Below, one piece after another: positions 63,683-64,000 of a DNA stretch of 64,000 nucleotides. Both the position numbers and the translations under genes were made by a program. Under the pieces are notes generated by a model. That model worked only from the letters and a program-made list of their open reading frames with translations. It did not search any database and had not been told where the DNA came from. Source of the stretch: Lactiplantibacillus paraplantarum (GTDB taxonomy: Bacteria > Bacillota > Bacilli > Lactobacillales > Lactobacillaceae). The stretch is taken from contig NZ_CP032744.1 of the NCBI RefSeq assembly GCF_003641145.1, forward strand, positions 186,001 to 250,000, in the 5' to 3' direction. Position 1 is the stretch's first letter; every line of letters starts with the position of its first letter.

Positions 63683-64000
63683 TTGAAAAAGATAGTGGCA
63701 ATGATTAGTTCTGGTAAGTTAGTGATTGAAGTGTCTCAGAATAGTAAATTTGAGAACTTACAATCGATTCTCACTAATCATGTTCAATCATACTATCTGA
63801 ATAAAAAAGTTTTGAGTATTGAAGAAGATGCGGTTAACTATCGGTTTACATTGGATTTAACTCAAATCTTAAGCGCGCTGGTTGAACATGATGATGCGCC
63901 GTATACCTATACCGATGAGATGATCGGGGAAGTCCGTGAATATGATCGTTCACTCAGAATCTCGGTTCGGAGTGAATGGCAGTTGGCACATATTGAGCGA
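63683..64000 (+). CDS. Beta-rich protein of the teichoic acid region (cut by window end)
   Basis: TTG start at 63683, six bases after GGAGGAG; 106 codons are seen and the frame is open to the edge. The N-terminus (MKKIVAMISSGKLVIEVSQN) lacks a signal peptide. The alternating hydrophobic pattern resembles the beta-rich stretch that precedes the phosphotransferase domain in TagF2, so it may be another teichoic acid transferase. The visible part is too short to name it. Confidence 0.6.
   Translation, partial: MKKIVAMISSGKLVIEVSQNSKFENLQSILTNHVQSYYLNKKVLSIEEDAVNYRFTLDLTQILSALVEHDDAPYTYTDEMIGEVREYDRSLRISVRSEWQLAHIER

Overview
The window is chromosomal DNA of a lactic acid bacterium, almost certainly Lactiplantibacillus plantarum or a very close relative. 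This rests on the gene content and order (serC-serA, an acetate kinase, a mannitol PTS operon, a cysK-cystathionine lyase-cysE operon, a trehalose operon, then tagD-tagF1-tagF2), on moderate GC, on AGGAGG ribosome sites and on many intrinsic terminators. I see no rRNA, tRNA, CRISPR array, insertion sequence or prophage.

Layout. 1-1642: an oligopeptide-binding lipoprotein cut by the left edge. 1798-4793: serC-serA-acetyltransferase operon behind an attenuator. 4886-9933: a phosphatase, a candidate small RNA, an aldo/keto reductase, a LexA-box gene, a DUF1801 protein, a stand-alone NFACT protein and ackA. 10051-15990: a small membrane protein, a fluoride-channel pair, an ABC-F protein and a thiamine-precursor ECF transporter with a TPP riboswitch. 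16090-20949: a peroxidase, an aldo/keto reductase, a type I toxin-like locus, a Gre factor, an XRE/membrane-protein pair, nagB and mazEF. 21169-26451: an MFS carrier, a flavoprotein and an AraC regulator that are both broken, and dipeptidase pepD. 26811-32385: mtlA-mtlR-mtlF-mtlD. 32566-43790: single genes, the cysteine operon, map and pnuC. 43988-48340: small genes and two large related membrane proteins. 48721-55316: trehalose regulator, hydrolase and two PTS permeases. 56500-64000: wall teichoic acid genes.

Main result. The serC and cysK operons each begin with a strong promoter, a short ORF with a good ribosome site, and a terminator before the first enzyme gene. The short ORF upstream of serC encodes 23 residues with five serines (S12-S13-S14, S16, S20). 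The one upstream of cysK encodes 25 residues with five cysteines (C12-C13-C14, C22, C25). Both leaders contain stretches complementary to the 5' arm of their terminator. This is the architecture of ribosome-mediated transcription attenuation, where a T-box would be the usual expectation in this group, and no T-box core is visible in either leader. The two operons are consecutive in metabolism: SerCA makes serine, and CysE/CysK and the lyase turn serine and homocysteine sulfur into cysteine.

Other points. The mannitol permease carries a second IIB-like domain that lacks the phosphocysteine. TagF2 fuses a GT2 glycosyltransferase to two CDP-glycerol phosphotransferase domains. A regulator and a flavoprotein standing side by side are each inactivated by one small mutation. 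A small gene has a LexA box on its promoter. An ABC-F gene has an attenuator-like leader. One large membrane protein appears to have an AUA start. Start sites were chosen by Shine-Dalgarno (SD) position and often lie inside the longest open frame.
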